Part shown: one piece after another, positions 43,889 through 55,656 of the stretch | How positions within the stretch are numbered: the stretch's first letter is position 1 | Layout of the letters: every line of letters begins with the position of its first letter | Source: Cristatella mucedo | Taxonomy: Eukaryota; Bryozoa; Phylactolaemata; Cristatellidae | NCBI GenBank assembly: GCA_009760855.2 | Contig: WPIO01000197.1 | Coordinates: 326,501-390,500 of the forward strand | DNA: 64,000 nt | Direction of reading: 5' to 3' | Notes under the pieces: generated by a model | Told to the model about the DNA's origin: nothing | Database searches by the model: none | Seen by the model: the letters and a program-made list of their open reading frames with translations, nothing else | Position numbers and translations under genes: made by a program

Positions 43889-45178
43889 TTGTTGTCGAGC
43901 AGATCTCGTGGCTTAAAAACAAATAGTAAGTTCCAGTCTGGCTTTAGAGCTGATCAATCCACAGAGTCAGCATTGCTTCGGGTATACAACGACCTACTTA
44001 GGAATGCAGACATGGGTAGAGTGTCTCTGCTTGTTTTGCTTGATCTTTTGGCAGCTTTTGATACCATCGATCACAAAGTTCTTCTTCTAGAGCGCCTCTC
44101 ATCTCGCCTGGGCATCACTGGCACTGCTCTGCAGTGGTTCAGGTCCTATCTCAGTGGGAGACTCCAGAGTATTAATGTGAATGGACAAAGATCATCTAAA
44201 GTACCTCTGAAATATGGAGTACCTCAGGGCTCAGTGCTAGGTCCGATTCATTTCACGGTTTGTACTCTGCCTCTTGCTGATGTGATTGCCAAGCAAAATC
44301 TAGGCTTTCACTTCTATGCGGATGACACTCAGTTGTACCTTTGCTTTGATCCCTCCCAGCCTTCAAGCACCTCAAGTTCTCTAAACTCACTAGCTCCATG
44401 CATTGATGACATCTGCACATGGATGGCAGCAAATTTTCTAAAACCTAACGATGATAAAACTAACTTACTAGTTATGGGAAAACCCAGCGTGATCCAGAGA
44501 TTGGAAAGGCTGACTCTCAAAATTGGCTCTGCCAGCATATCTCCAGTTGAATCAGCTCGAAATCTAGGTGTCATATTCCAAAGTGACCTCTCGTTAGACG
44601 ACCATGTCAGCTCCACAGTCAAATCCGCCTATTTTCAGCTTCATAACATTGCTCAAATTCGGACTTGTTTAGATAAAGATACCACGTCCAAGTTGGTCCA
44701 TGCATTCGTGACATCCTGTCTCAACTTCTGCAACTCACTACTTACTGGCCTACCAGCATGTGCGATCAGGCGATTGCAGCTGGTGCAAAACTCTGCAGCT
44801 AGGCTTGTCTGTCGTGAGCGTCGCAGTTGCCACATTACTCCACTTCTCGCGGACCTGCACTGGCTACCAGTTAAGCAACGGATTGACTTCAAGGTTTTGT
44901 CGCTCACTTTTAGGTCCCTTCATTCTATGGCTCCAGCCTATCTGTCAGATATACTACCCCATCAGGCTAAGCATCGTACCACCCGCTTTTCGGAATCCAA
45001 CAGTCTAGAAATACCTCGTACAAACCTTAAATCCTTTGGAGACCGTGCATTTAGTTCATATTCTCCCAAAGCCTGGAACTCCCTCCTGACCTGCGTCAGA
45101 ACATCCCCTGACCTGACCACATTTAAAAGGAACCTAAAAACACACCTATTTAGGCCAGCATTTAGTGGGTCCCTGTGA
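43889..45178 (+). CDS. L2-A reverse transcriptase, open 429-codon frame
   Basis: The open frame covers the RT from the 'SKFQSGFR' block onward: 'LLAAFDTIDHKVL', '[14 protein letters not shown]', the FYADDTQLY active site, then the C-terminal module (ADLHWLPVKQRIDFKVLSL, 'PKAWNSLLTCVRTSPDL') and the stop at 45178. An extra Leu codon (KVLLLERL) is present compared with 14431-15102. The endonuclease is missing, so it cannot move on its own. The first Met is not the natural start of the element's ORF. Confidence 0.85.
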   Translation: MLSSRSRGLKTNSKFQSGFRADQSTESALLRVYNDLLRNADMGRVSLLVLLDLLAAFDTIDHKVLLLERLSSRLGITGTALQWFRSYLSGRLQSINVNGQRSSKVPLKYGVPQGSVLGPIHFTVCTLPLADVIAKQNLGFHFYADDTQLYLCFDPSQPSSTSSSLNSLAPCIDDICTWMAANFLKPNDDKTNLLVMGKPSVIQRLERLTLKIGSASISPVESARNLGVIFQSDLSLDDHVSSTVKSAYFQLHNIAQIRTCLDKDTTSKLVHAFVTSCLNFCNSLLTGLPACAIRRLQLVQNSAARLVCRERRSCHITPLLADLHWLPVKQRIDFKVLSLTFRSLHSMAPAYLSDILPHQAKHRTTRFSESNSLEIPRTNLKSFGDRAFSSYSPKAWNSLLTCVRTSPDLTTFKRNLKTHLFRPAFSGSL

Positions 45179-45418
45179 TTCGTCCTTGATGTGCTTATGC
45201 GTGCTGACACTGTGCATGCTGCCACTAACCACATTTGCATGCTGACCCTGTGCATGTCACCCCTAACCATATTATTCATTTCGTTTGTTTTTCAAGCACG
45301 ATTTTGCTTACCATTCAATTGCATTTCACTTTACAGCAAACGTAAAGCGCCTAGAGAGAGATTAAGTTCTCTGAGGGCGCTTTATCAAGTGAATTATTAT
45401 TATTATTATTATTATTGT
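43890..45418 (+). mobile_element. L2-A LINE, 5'-truncated, youngest-looking copy
   Basis: The + strand copy starts just upstream of the 'KFQSGFR' block and runs to the intact hairpin (45344-45383, AAAGCGCC/GGCGCTTT) and (ATT)n tail (45393-45418). The coding part has no stop. It is the best-preserved L2-A copy and serves here as the family reference. Confidence 0.9.
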
Positions 45419-45759
45419 TAGGTAATTTATTGCCAGGGAGGCAGATAACTATTTTTCGTGAGCATAACACTATCCAAGTTGTATGCGGTACATGCTAAAT
45501 CAAGCTTCGCTTCTTTACGAAGTGGACCGATTATGGTAAAATTGTATTATGAGAGCGACAATTTATTCATAAAAGTTGAACTTATTGGTTTGTGCCTATA
45601 GAGATCTCTTACAGTGGCCACGCATTGCAAGCCCTTGTATGATGCAAGTGAGCTCGTGATTGCATATGGCTACTGATTTGAGAGTTAACGGTAGAAAACA
45701 AAAGTTTGAAGCCATGAAGCTCAGACAGCAACGACCCCGGCTCGCAGCGTATTGCATGT

Positions 45760-45870
45760 TAATAATAATAATAATAATGCACTTGATAAAGCGCCCTCAG
45801 AGAACTCATTCTCTTTCTAGGCGCTTAACATATGCTGCAAAAGGAAATTCAATTGAATTGTATGTTACTA
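45760..45870 (-). mobile_element. L2-A 3' tail fragment
   Basis: (ATA)n and the reverse-complement hairpin (aaagcgccctcagagaactc..ggcgctta), about 110 bp. Confidence 0.8.
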
Positions 45871-46675
45871 GTTGAGAACCAATGTGTGAAAATTGATCGA
45901 TAGAACTTTGTTGTGAATTTGTATAAGCTATGTGAAACATAGTCCTGCTCAATGAACACATTTCGGAGCCTATTTTTTCTAGGCAAAGGCGGAGAGAAAT
46001 ATTCAAATAGATACGGCAAGGTGCTTTATCGACGTCATTGAGTCTCGTGGCGATAATGCGATTCGGGCTTTTTGTTGTGTCTCTGGAGTCTAAATACATC
46101 CAAAGAACAGATCTGGCTCAAGATCTGAGAAATTTAGAGTTGTCGTAGATTCTGACTTTGATCACCTAGCTCGGACGCTGGCTTTGTCATCTCACTAATC
46201 TGCCATATTCATCATTAGATGCCAGATTTGTGAATACATTTTTGGTGCATGCGTGAAAGCGCTTTCACATTTAACTCTGGCTTGCTTGTTGGGATTATGG
46301 AAGCTGCGGCCGATAAATCTCACGCTAAAAGGCAATATGCTTTTGTGTTTCTGAAGGAATTCGATTTTGCCGCGGCACCAACCAACACTTTGTTTCAGTA
46401 AATCTTGCTGTGGTTGCTCAAAAAATACAGTAGTCGTTGATTAAACCTTTCCAGTTCCACGATCTGCAAATAAAACCGTATTCAATCGTCTGGTATGGCA
46501 TTTTTGGGCGAAGATTCGCTTCACTAATATACGTTGCATATTGAGGGCAAAGTCGGAAATGTGAGTCAAAATCGCAACTTTAAAATTGTTTCCTTTCAAT
46601 GGAAATGATTGTCGGAAATACAAACTTAAATTTTGAGAATTGACCCAATTCAGGAATAGAGTAAAGCATGCACCA

Positions 46676-46775
46676 TAATAGTAATAATGCATTTGATAAA
46701 GCACTCTCAGCAGAACCTCATCTCTTTCTCTGCGCTTTACAGCTGCAGCAAAGGAAGCACGATTGAATCGTAAGT
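46676..46775 (-). mobile_element. L2-A 3' tail fragment
   Basis: A diverged hairpin (gataaagcactctcagcaga..tgcgctttac) with an ATA-type end. Confidence 0.75.
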
Positions 46776-49410
46776 GGTCCAGAGTCCCAGTAAACTCTTC
46801 CTTTTGTTAATTCGTGCTACGCCTGCACGTGGCTTGAAACTATTCGGCTTTGTCTTGCTAAGCGGAGGCACAGCTAGACCGTTAGCACTTAGTTTTATAG
46901 TATCCGCTTATAATTATTGTGTAAGAATGATAATTGTACTGTTTTCTGGCTGGTCTAACTAAGCCTTGTACGTGATATTTTTCATTATCCTTTGGTTATT
47001 AGTTCCCTGGCAGCGAGATTTAAAGCTTTTACTTGGAGATGTACAACTTTATTATTCTAGGCGGAAGACTTATAAATTTTTTCCTTATGATGTCGCCTCA
47101 ATAGAAATGAAATCCTTTAGTGCCCTTGGGAAGTATATAGGGCAGAGGGATGGTGCACGTTTCAAGAGAATGCAGTCCATACAAGACTCCAGAGATCCAA
47201 TCTTTTAAAGGCTATCCTGACGGTCGCTGGCTTTTAGGCTCTGAAACGGCCTCCCATATTCAACCTCAGCCAAAGCCATGCAACATTTGCAGGACCAAGA
47301 CGAACAGCAGGATGCGCTTGTTTAGTTTGGTTATTCATGATATCAAATGCATTAAAAACAGAATCTGCCAGAGCAGGATGGCAGAATCGTAATGGGATTT
47401 AAGTTCCACAGATCTTGATATTAACGAGCAGTATTAGTCTAACTGCTTAAGTAATCCGTGTGTTTTTTACATCCGGCACAGGCAATATTGTCTCCGTAGT
47501 ACGAGTACGAAATCTGAGCATCCTAATCTGAAATGAAGACTTGCTTTAAGTAAATCACTGAATTGCTCGGCCAAGTGACGTCACACTGAGCTGGTTAATA
47601 TAGCAAAGTTAGGTGCGTGCAGTTATGGGCACGGCAGAACAAGTTGGTCTTTGAATTCCTTTCCACATATCAAGCGTTTTTTCCGGGCACGAAGAAGCTT
47701 AAATGTGCCGCTATTTAGGGATTGGAAGCGGTTTTTGGCGATCTTCATGCACTGATCTTCGTGCCCCACAAAGCAGAGTTTGTGCGTTTTACTTAGAGCA
47801 GCCTTGTGGCTACATGTCATTTGAGTAGAATAATGAGCTAAAACGGTCCGCAGCTGGGGTCACTTTGTTGAAGTACCAAATGCAACCACGTTGGACACTG
47901 TTTCGCTCGTGTCGCCTACTGCCTTGAATAGGCACAGGCATAATGAGAGAGGCGTACGGAAAGGCAGTGTTAATGTGGCTGCAACATTCGGTCGAAATCA
48001 AGGTCAGAATTGTGCACGATACATTGAGTCAATTTTATTTCTTGTGTAGGACGTATAAATTCCCGCAGCAGGTTTTTCAGTCTTAAATCCTAGTATTCAG
48101 TGGCCTGTTTTTATAGCTCTCAGATTGGGAAACTCTTCTCAGAGCCTGAGCACGTTAATCTGCTGTCCGACGCTCGCGAGGAATGCGGCCAGATACCGAT
48201 TCCACTAATTGTGTCGTGTCACGTATACTTGCTTCATAATGTGATATCGGAGAATTCCAAAAATGCATTAGGATTGTGTGCAAGGTCGTTACAAATTCGT
48301 GAGATCCAAGCTGATTCGGTAGAAACCTCCTGTTAAGACGCAGCTTGAGGCTGGCAAGTGATTCGTAGAGGTACTGCTGTTAGTCAGATTGTTACACCAC
48401 TTTCGGACCATCGAAGGTTGCAGTATCTTAAGACTGCTAGCGGTACTTCTGAAGCCATCAAGATGATATAGCAAAGTGTTTATCAATTCACATTTCTGCA
48501 GTAGCACATCTGGCCTATCATCCCGCATGTCACAGGTTCGAGCGTTGCCGCTAGGAATTTTACATTGATAGCTGTCGAAGATTGTATCTAGCAATTTAAA
48601 AGTCGCTGTTTGATCAAAAATCCGCACTACTTTAGTTTTAACTACCAAGATACGACAACTCTCTTACTCTTTCTGATTACTGCACTCAAGAAAGTCCAAT
48701 AAATCAGGCTTTTTGTAGCAAAAGGCTTGAGTTATTCGCGGAGAAAAAAAGTGGAGAAACACATAAGCTTTTTGCTATTAGATTAACATTTCTTTCAACT
48801 TTATTAGCATTATTCTATCAAGTATTTTGCGATTTCAAGAGCTCTGCAACAAGCCGGTCTGAAACAAACTTAAACAAACAACAACTCACGTTTACCATTA
48901 TTTCTCCAAAAATGGGACGAAAAGAAGGACCGCAGACGAATGTACGTGAAGGTCACATACTCCATATTTTAGCTAGATTATAGCTTGGTGTAGACGGCGA
49001 GTCTTGCGGTCTACCTGCTTCCTACCTATTCGAGTCCTCGTTGTATATATTACCAATACGGTGGGGCGGTCCAAGACTGAGGAAAGACTTGGCGAAGATT
49101 CAGCAGCCAAATCTGGTTCTACTTCATCAGCCAAGACGTAGCAAGTCACTGATCTTATAACCGTTTCGGCCACAACTACTACATTGCTTTGAAAACAATA
49201 ACGGACGAATTATCCAGCAAAACCACCTGTTAATGGGACACTCGGTGCTCGGAGTTCAGGAATCTTGTTTTGAGGTGACGAGCGAGGGAGACTATAGAGG
49301 ACAGGTTTCGCTCCACCGGTGATTGATTTAGCAAAGCCTGACCGTAGAGAAACGCTGCAGTTAAACCAAACGAATGCTCAGCGGGCAGAGAGAATAGGGA
49401 GCAAGTCTTA
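46776..49410. other. No recognisable gene or repeat
   Basis: About 2.6 kb of mixed sequence. Short open frames exist on both strands, but none has a domain, good splice context or similarity to other parts of the window. It may be intron or intergenic; the 3' exons of the ROCO gene could be here but could not be found by eye. Confidence 0.35.
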
Positions 49411-49446
49411 AAGCAAGACTGCCGTCTGAAGCAAGACTGCCGTCTG
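49411..49446. repeat. 18-bp direct repeat, two exact copies
   Basis: aagcaagactgccgtctg occurs twice head to tail. Nearby, 49484-49537 is a (GTAGGTA/AAGCAAGTAG)-type minisatellite. Confidence 0.85.
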
Positions 49447-49794
49447 AACATCTGAGAAACCGTTAGACTGATGTAGGACTCGAGTAGGTAGGAAGCAAGT
49501 AGCAAGTAGGTATGAAAATGGTAGGTAGTAGGTAGGATGCACGCTCCTATCACGCGTACCTCAGAATGAAAGTACGACAGAAAAAAGCTTGTTGACGATG
49601 TAGGCAGATATCATTATGAAATTTTACATAGCCACCTAGATACATAAATAACGGAAATTACTTAATGCAAGCCCGTCTAGCTTAATAAAATCATTCTGCA
49701 TGACATTGGAAGTGAATTGGCTTCACTTGGCCGACCCCATTGCTTTCCGCATTTGAAGTGAATTTATTTGGACTTTTGAATTGACTAGATTAAA

Positions 49795-49915
49795 AAAAAA
49801 CTAAAGATGCACCTATTTCTGATAGCATTTAGTGGGTCCCTGTGATGCGTTCTTTATGTGCTTATGCGTGCTGACACTGTTGCACGCTGCCGTTAACCAC
49901 ACTTGCATGCATTGC
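49795..49915 (+). mobile_element. L2-A fragment (last codons and 3' UTR)
   Basis: 'gatgcacctatttctgatag', 'catttagtgggtccctgtga' and 'gtgctgacactgt' match the end of the L2-A ORF and the start of the 3' UTR. The hairpin is missing. Confidence 0.75.
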
Positions 49916-50579
49916 GGCTGATGAAAACTCCGCTTAGAGGGCTGTAGCTGAAGGTCGGGGAAATTTCTTTGAAACCCACCCAGATAGTATACACAGCCTG
50001 TCTAGAATCTTTGTTTGAAACCTTACAGATGGAATGAATAATCACAATATTACATACATCCGCTTGAGTTTTCCGTTCAACTTCGTGTACAATATTTAGA
50101 AGAACGTAGGTCTCTCGCACAGTTGCTCAGCCCATTTTCCGCCGCACACTAAAAAGAAACTCATCTTCTCGCTTGCATGGTCTGAAGCCGAGCACACTTT
50201 GGCACGGCTCTATAACCCTGCCTAAACAGAATGATCTATTTGGTGACTGAAAGTTTGACCAGGGTATAACTAACGCTCGGTTGTAAGAGAGACTGGATCC
50301 TGGAGCATTGTCTATAGTTGGTTTAAATTCTCATAAAAATGAACTCTCCGCTCCTTGGTAAGAGATGTACCTTAAGTCTTGGAGGCCTGAAAAGTCGTAA
50401 TGCGAGACTTTGTATTCATTAAATACACTTACTGCATTACTAAGCAGGTTAGCCTCCTTCCTCGAATCGTGGTGACCACCGGAGAGAAGTTGTCAGGATT
50501 TATAAGACTTGCTATGCATTTATGTGGTCCAAGTATGACTCGCCTTCCAACATCAAGCACCCCTAGCGTTTCTCATCCG

Positions 50580-51780
50580 TTGCAGAATTCTCTTCCGAAA
50601 ACCGAAATGCCCCTCTCCCCCCCCCGGGGACGCTCGGGCCGCTCGAGCGGCTCACGAGCGCCGTGTGCGGGGCCCCAGCCGAAGCACTCCTCGGCGGATG
50701 GGTAGCCGAGTAAGCCGTCGGCGCGCTCTCACGGAGAGTGGACGTGCGCGTTCTCGCGGAGCGTGGACGTGGGTGACCTCGCCAGTGGCTAGATCGCGGA
50801 CTAGCGACGAGTTAGCGCTCCCCGCCGCTGGCCGACCGTCCGCGTCTCTGGCTGCGGGGGGCGACTTTGCTGCCTCTCTGCAGCGGGCGCAGCCGCCTCC
50901 GGAAACGACTCGGACGAGTCTATTTTTTAATGAGCCATCACCTAGAAGCCGCCATAGCCTTGAAGCCACCGTGGCCTATCGGCCGGCAGTCTCCGCTTCG
51001 AGGTATAGGTTTATTGCCGCAGGCGGGCGGCAGTTCAAGCCGAGCACACGTGGCGTCAGGGATTGCGGCAGCGACGGATAATGGCCGCGGACTTGCAATC
51101 GCGCGCGCTAGCGTCTGTGTCTATTTGCCGAGCCTTTCGCCAGCAGCGACGGCTGCACCACGGAGACTAGCCACCCAGCGTGGTTTGCAGCTAGTCCGCC
51201 GGCCGTCGTCGCTACGAAAGTACGAAGGTGCCGTTCGCGCCAGTACCGACTGATTCTTGCGCGGCCCCCGTCATCTGCGTTGTCGCACGCCTATCTACAC
51301 CCGTATGACCGTCGGCTCTCAGGTTGAGTGCTACGTGGGTGCCACGCCATGGCCATGCCCGAACAGGAGGCGATAGCGAGGCACTTTCTGCACAGATGCA
51401 TTTTCGCCGAGGCCGCGAGCAGTTGGCAGCAGTAGCTCCACGCTTTGGCGCCAATCGACGCGGACGCCTGTCTTGCGTCCTGCGCGGTTTCTTCTGTGGA
51501 CGTTCGCGCGGGACTCCTGCGAAGGCGCGCGCGCGACATTTTTGCCGCTGGCGCGCACGCGCGCACGCGCTGCCTCTGTCGGCCTTTCTTCCCCGCCCCC
51601 CAGCCCTTCGCGATTCGTCGCGCTCCAATTAGCGCACGCTTCGCGCTCAGCGAGCCGTGAAGCCGCTGGGTGCGTGGTTCGCCGTCTTAGTGCTCTCCTC
51701 AAGTTGAGCCACCGCCGCAGCAGCCGCCATCTCTTACGTCCTCCGTTCATCTTCTTAGAGGCGCGGCGCCGGACGTGCTC
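50580..51780. other. GC-rich, CpG-rich stretch without recognised product
   Basis: Sharp change from AT-rich to GC-rich sequence with many CpG and CGCG words (for example gcgcacgcgcgcacgcgc near 51550). Open frames exist on both strands because of base composition. None shows a domain I recognise. It could be a CpG-island-like promoter region of a neighbouring gene or decayed GC-rich coding sequence. It ends where an L2-B copy begins. Confidence 0.4.
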
Positions 51781-51786
51781 TCACCC

Positions 51787-53082
51787 ACGAGACCGGTCCC
51801 CTGTGGAGTACCTCAAAGGTTCGTCCTCTGTACCTTGCTTTTCTCCATTTACACTCAACCTCTGGGAAAAGTGATCGAGGCCCTTGGAATAGGATATCAC
51901 TTTTACGCTGACGATACTCGGCTGTATTCGTCATTCAAACCGTCGGAATCTGCTTCAGCACCTGATAAACTGAATGCTTGCCTTGCCAACATTCGATCCT
52001 GGATGTCTGAAAATTTCTTAATACTAAATGACTATACAGCTTATATATAATTCATTTATATAGCGCCCTAAGAGAACTTAATCTCTAACCAGGCGCTTCA
52101 TCTATGCCTCGGGGCTCGAGCCCACGACCTCGGTCAGACCTTGGTCGGGGCGAGCACCTTAACCGCTAGACCAAAGAGCTGTCGCTCATAGGACACCCTA
52201 ATGGTAGGGCTGGATTAGAAAGTTCTGCTCTTCAAATAGGTGATGCTGTTGTGCCACCATCACCAAGTGCTCGGAATTGAGGCGAAATTTTCAATAGCTG
52301 CCTAAATTTTTAAAGCTTTATTCAGAAGACTGCTTTAACAGCTTGCCATTACGTCCGATCCCTATCCAAGATTAAAAGCTGTCTTTCACTGTGGCTTGCA
52401 AAATATTAAACTAGCTCCTTAGTCTTCTCTCGGCTAGATTATTGTAATTCTCTTTTGGCTGAGCTACCAAAAAAAGCAATTAGGCAGCTGGAAATAGCTG
52501 TGAATATGGCTGCAAGATTAGTTTGCAAATCCAAGAGGTTGGACCACGTGTCTTCTTTGCTAAAACTGTTACGGTGGCTGGCGGCTGATAAACGCATACA
52601 GAGCCTAGTTCTTACGCTGACCCACACGGTCCTCCGCGGCTTGACTCTTCCATATCTAGCTGAACTGCTGCACCAGTTTTCACCTCCCCGTGTCCCCAGG
52701 TCCTGTATGGACGATAAATTAGTTGTTTCATTCCTCCAATCAAAGACAGTTGGTGATAAAAGCTTTGGCTCTGCAACTCTTAGATTGTGGAACTCGCTTC
52801 CACCATTCTTATGCAACAACTAATCTTCTGCTGCCGACGGTGGCTCATCCTGTTCAGCGGTCCAGAGCTGCTACTTATTTGCTACTCACTACCTCTACTG
52901 CTCTACTGACTCTGCTATGCTTCCCACTTACTCATTGTTGCGTGAGATGAAGTCAGTTGGCTGCCGAAAGCGTACGGAAAGCCGCTCAGGCTGTGAGTGC
53001 GCTATACAAATCTCTCGTGCGTAACACCCACATAGTCTTTTTGACTTTGTGGAGTTACAGACGGAGATGCGTTACATTGCAT
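51787..53082 (+). mobile_element. L2-B LINE, 5'-truncated, split by a SINE-A
   Basis: The + strand copy starts at the 'GVPQ' block (51790), keeps FYADDTRLY, is interrupted at about 52045-52186 by a SINE-A, and resumes with 'gctcataggacaccctaatg'. It runs through the C-terminal module (about 52440-52820) to the 3' UTR and a degraded tail near 53082. Frameshifts and stops make it inactive. Confidence 0.85.
52045..52186 (-). mobile_element. SINE-A, complete copy inside L2-B
   Basis: On the - strand the head 'tttggtctagcggttaaggt' (A box) is followed by ggctcgagccc (B box) and the 3' hairpin agcgcc-tggttagagattaagttctctta-ggcgct. It has an ATATA-like tail. It is younger than the host L2-B copy. 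Confidence 0.85.
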
Positions 53083-53960
53083 TCCAACATGACGGCTCGG
53101 TGCCGACTGTGGACAGAGCTGGCGATGGATCCATCCTCGTCGTCGCCAGTGAGGCTGCGGCCACTGCGACGTCGGCGTCGACGCAGAAGTTGCCGCAGAG
53201 AAATGGCGTCCGGTTTTATATCGTCGGTCGTCCGGCGACTGGAGACCTCCCGAACTTGGCCTCAGGCTGGCAGTCGATGCTGCCCAAGTGCTCGGACAGA
53301 CAGCTTCCGTTGGAGCCCCGTCGCCGCCGTCCATCGCTGTGACAGTGGCGAACGACGACCGGCAGCTAGTTCGCTCGCTCGAAGACGTGCCGCGGTGGCT
53401 GCGGCAGCGGCAGCAGATGCTGCGATATCGCTGAGCGCCAAGCGCTTCCGGTGCCGCGGCCGCCAGCGCTGCCTCCTCCTCGGCCAGCGTCTCTTGCGCC
53501 GCTCGTTGCGGTCAGCCGAGCCGCAGCACGAGACCGGCGTCGGCGCCGCGATAGGCCACGACGCCGTAGCGACGCGTCGTTGGTTATCTAGCTGTCATTG
53601 CCCTCCGACAGCCTCGGCTGAGCGACCTTCAGCAAGCGGTCGCAAAAGCCGCCACGAACCTACTCCTGTAGGGGCACGCGCGCACGACGGCGGCGAGATG
53701 TAGAACGAAGAATGAAAACCCCACAAGCGAGTTGCGTTAGTGACGACGACGGCCGTATCGGTATTGTACGCAGGCAAAGGCGGAAGAGCGAGCGTACGTA
53801 CGGATGTAGGAGCAGCCGTCGTGGAAGCAGCTGCGGAGAGCCAGCGGAAGAAAGGAGAAAGTGAACGAGAAGGAGGGTGGGCGAGGGGGGATAGTGTGCG
53901 TACAGGCCGACGCACAGGCAGAAAGTTCTCTGCTGCAGGCCTAGCAGGTCATGCGACCGC
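53083..53960. other. GC-rich stretch without recognised product
   Basis: CpG-rich sequence with long open frames on both strands, dominated by Arg, Ala and Ser. No domain is recognised and no splice-bounded frame stands out. Confidence 0.35.
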
Positions 53961-54014
53961 AGCGGACCCGTTTCAATTAAAACCAGCTTAGCTAGCCAAT
54001 ACTGTTCGACGCAT

Positions 54015-55415
54015 AACCACAATCCACCGAAATCCAATCTAACTAGGCTAGCAACGACCAGACGTAAGTGTTGCCGAGCTCAAATTTTTCTCTGATATTG
54101 TAGTACACATTCGAATTTATCTGTCTACAAAATTTCATGCCACTTCGCGAAAGCACATACATGGAAATGAGTTTTGGCGCCGGACGCCTGTACCGCAATC
54201 CACCGCAATCCATTCTAGTTCTCTTCAAATCCGTCCCAAATCTGCTGCGAACAGCTCCAAAAAGTCTGAAATATCAAACTAGGCTACATGCACGATGTAC
54301 CAAGAAAAATTTGCGCGATTCCTCTCACGCGTTCTCGCAAAGTTTACGGAAATAAGATTGCCAATACCGCAATCTACCGCAATCCACCCAAATCCACTGC
54401 AGTCCACCATGCAACGATTGAAATCATGATTGAAAAGCTCCTTTTTGATTGCATATAACAGAACACTCTGCGAAAATTGCATTAAACAAATTTCACTTGC
54501 ATTGGTACAGCCAAATCGACTGCAGCAGCCCAGGCCAATATCGCAATCCACTTCAATCCACAAAATCCATCGCATAAAAATCGAAATACATTGAGCCGAG
54601 CTCCAGTTTTTATAGCATATTAAAGTGCACCGTGCTGTGTGCACGACCACGTAAAATGAAAAAAAATGTGCACCCTCGCATTGTGGCAATGGGCGGCAAT
54701 CGCCTGAAATGACTTGGAAATCTGCCGCAATCCACGCTATTCCACAGAAAATCATCCAAAGAACTTTAAAACACACCTATTTAGGGCAGCATTTAGTGGG
54801 TCCCTGTGATTTGTCCTTCACGTGCTTATGCGTGCTGACACTGTGCATGCTGCCACTAATCACATTTGCATGCTGACCCTGTGCATGTCACCCCTAACCA
54901 TGTTACTCATTTTTTTTTTTGTTTATCAAGCATGATATTACTCGCCATTCTACTGCATTTCCCTTTGCAGCGAATGTAAAGCGTCTATAGGGAGAGATTG
55001 AGTTCTCTGAAGGCGCTTTATCAAGTGCATTATTATTATTATTATTATTTTCCTCAAATCACCATCGCGAAGCTCTAATTGACATTGCAATATGACTAGA
55101 CTCAGTTCAAAGTGCATCCAAAAAACTTCGCTCCATTGTGCACAGGCATTCTCATGCAATGAATTGCAATCGCCTGCAACGACCCGGTTCCATACCTCAA
55201 TCCGCCGAAATCCGCCGAAATCCTCTGCAATGTGCTACGAAGTGACCAGATCGCGTACACTAGAATCTCTAATTACAATGGCACGCTGTTCTACTCTTTG
55301 GTTGTCGCGTACTCGCATAACTTTACTGCAATTGCCTCGGCCATTCTGCGGCAACCCACTGCAATCGACTGCAACTGCCCGGGCCAGTAGGTCGATGTAC
55401 AGCAACCCACCGAAA
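54015..55415. repeat. Degenerate ~175-bp tandem repeat with a CAATCCA box
   Basis: A box close to CGCAATCCACCGCAATCCA recurs near 54015, 54190, 54367, 54543, 54727, 55192 and 55350. It is often preceded by a 'cgactgcarc..ccgggcca' or 'caatcgcctg' word. The spacing is about 175 bp, except where a 280-bp L2-A tail (54762-55050) has been inserted. The monomers are strongly diverged between boxes. Confidence 0.7.
54762..55050 (+). mobile_element. L2-A 3' fragment inside the 175-bp repeat
   Basis: The last codons (aaaacacacctatttagg), 3' UTR, hairpin (55000 region) and (ATT)n tail of L2-A. It interrupts a satellite monomer. Confidence 0.85.
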
Positions 55416-55419
55416 AACG

Positions 55420-55523
<104 letters not shown>

Positions 55524-55656
55524 ACTTTGCCGGCTTAGCCCCAAACGATGAAAGTAGTGGCTCCTCTCTTGCCGGAAGGAACTGGCTATCGAGAGTCTTT
55601 ACCGGCTGAGCTGCTGATGGTCTACCGTACCAGCAACGAACCAGCACCGTCGAGCG

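Noticed and set aside
53595-54037. GC-rich - strand open frames as a secreted or membrane protein
   Set aside because: Composition-driven frames; no start context, splice pattern or domain supports them.
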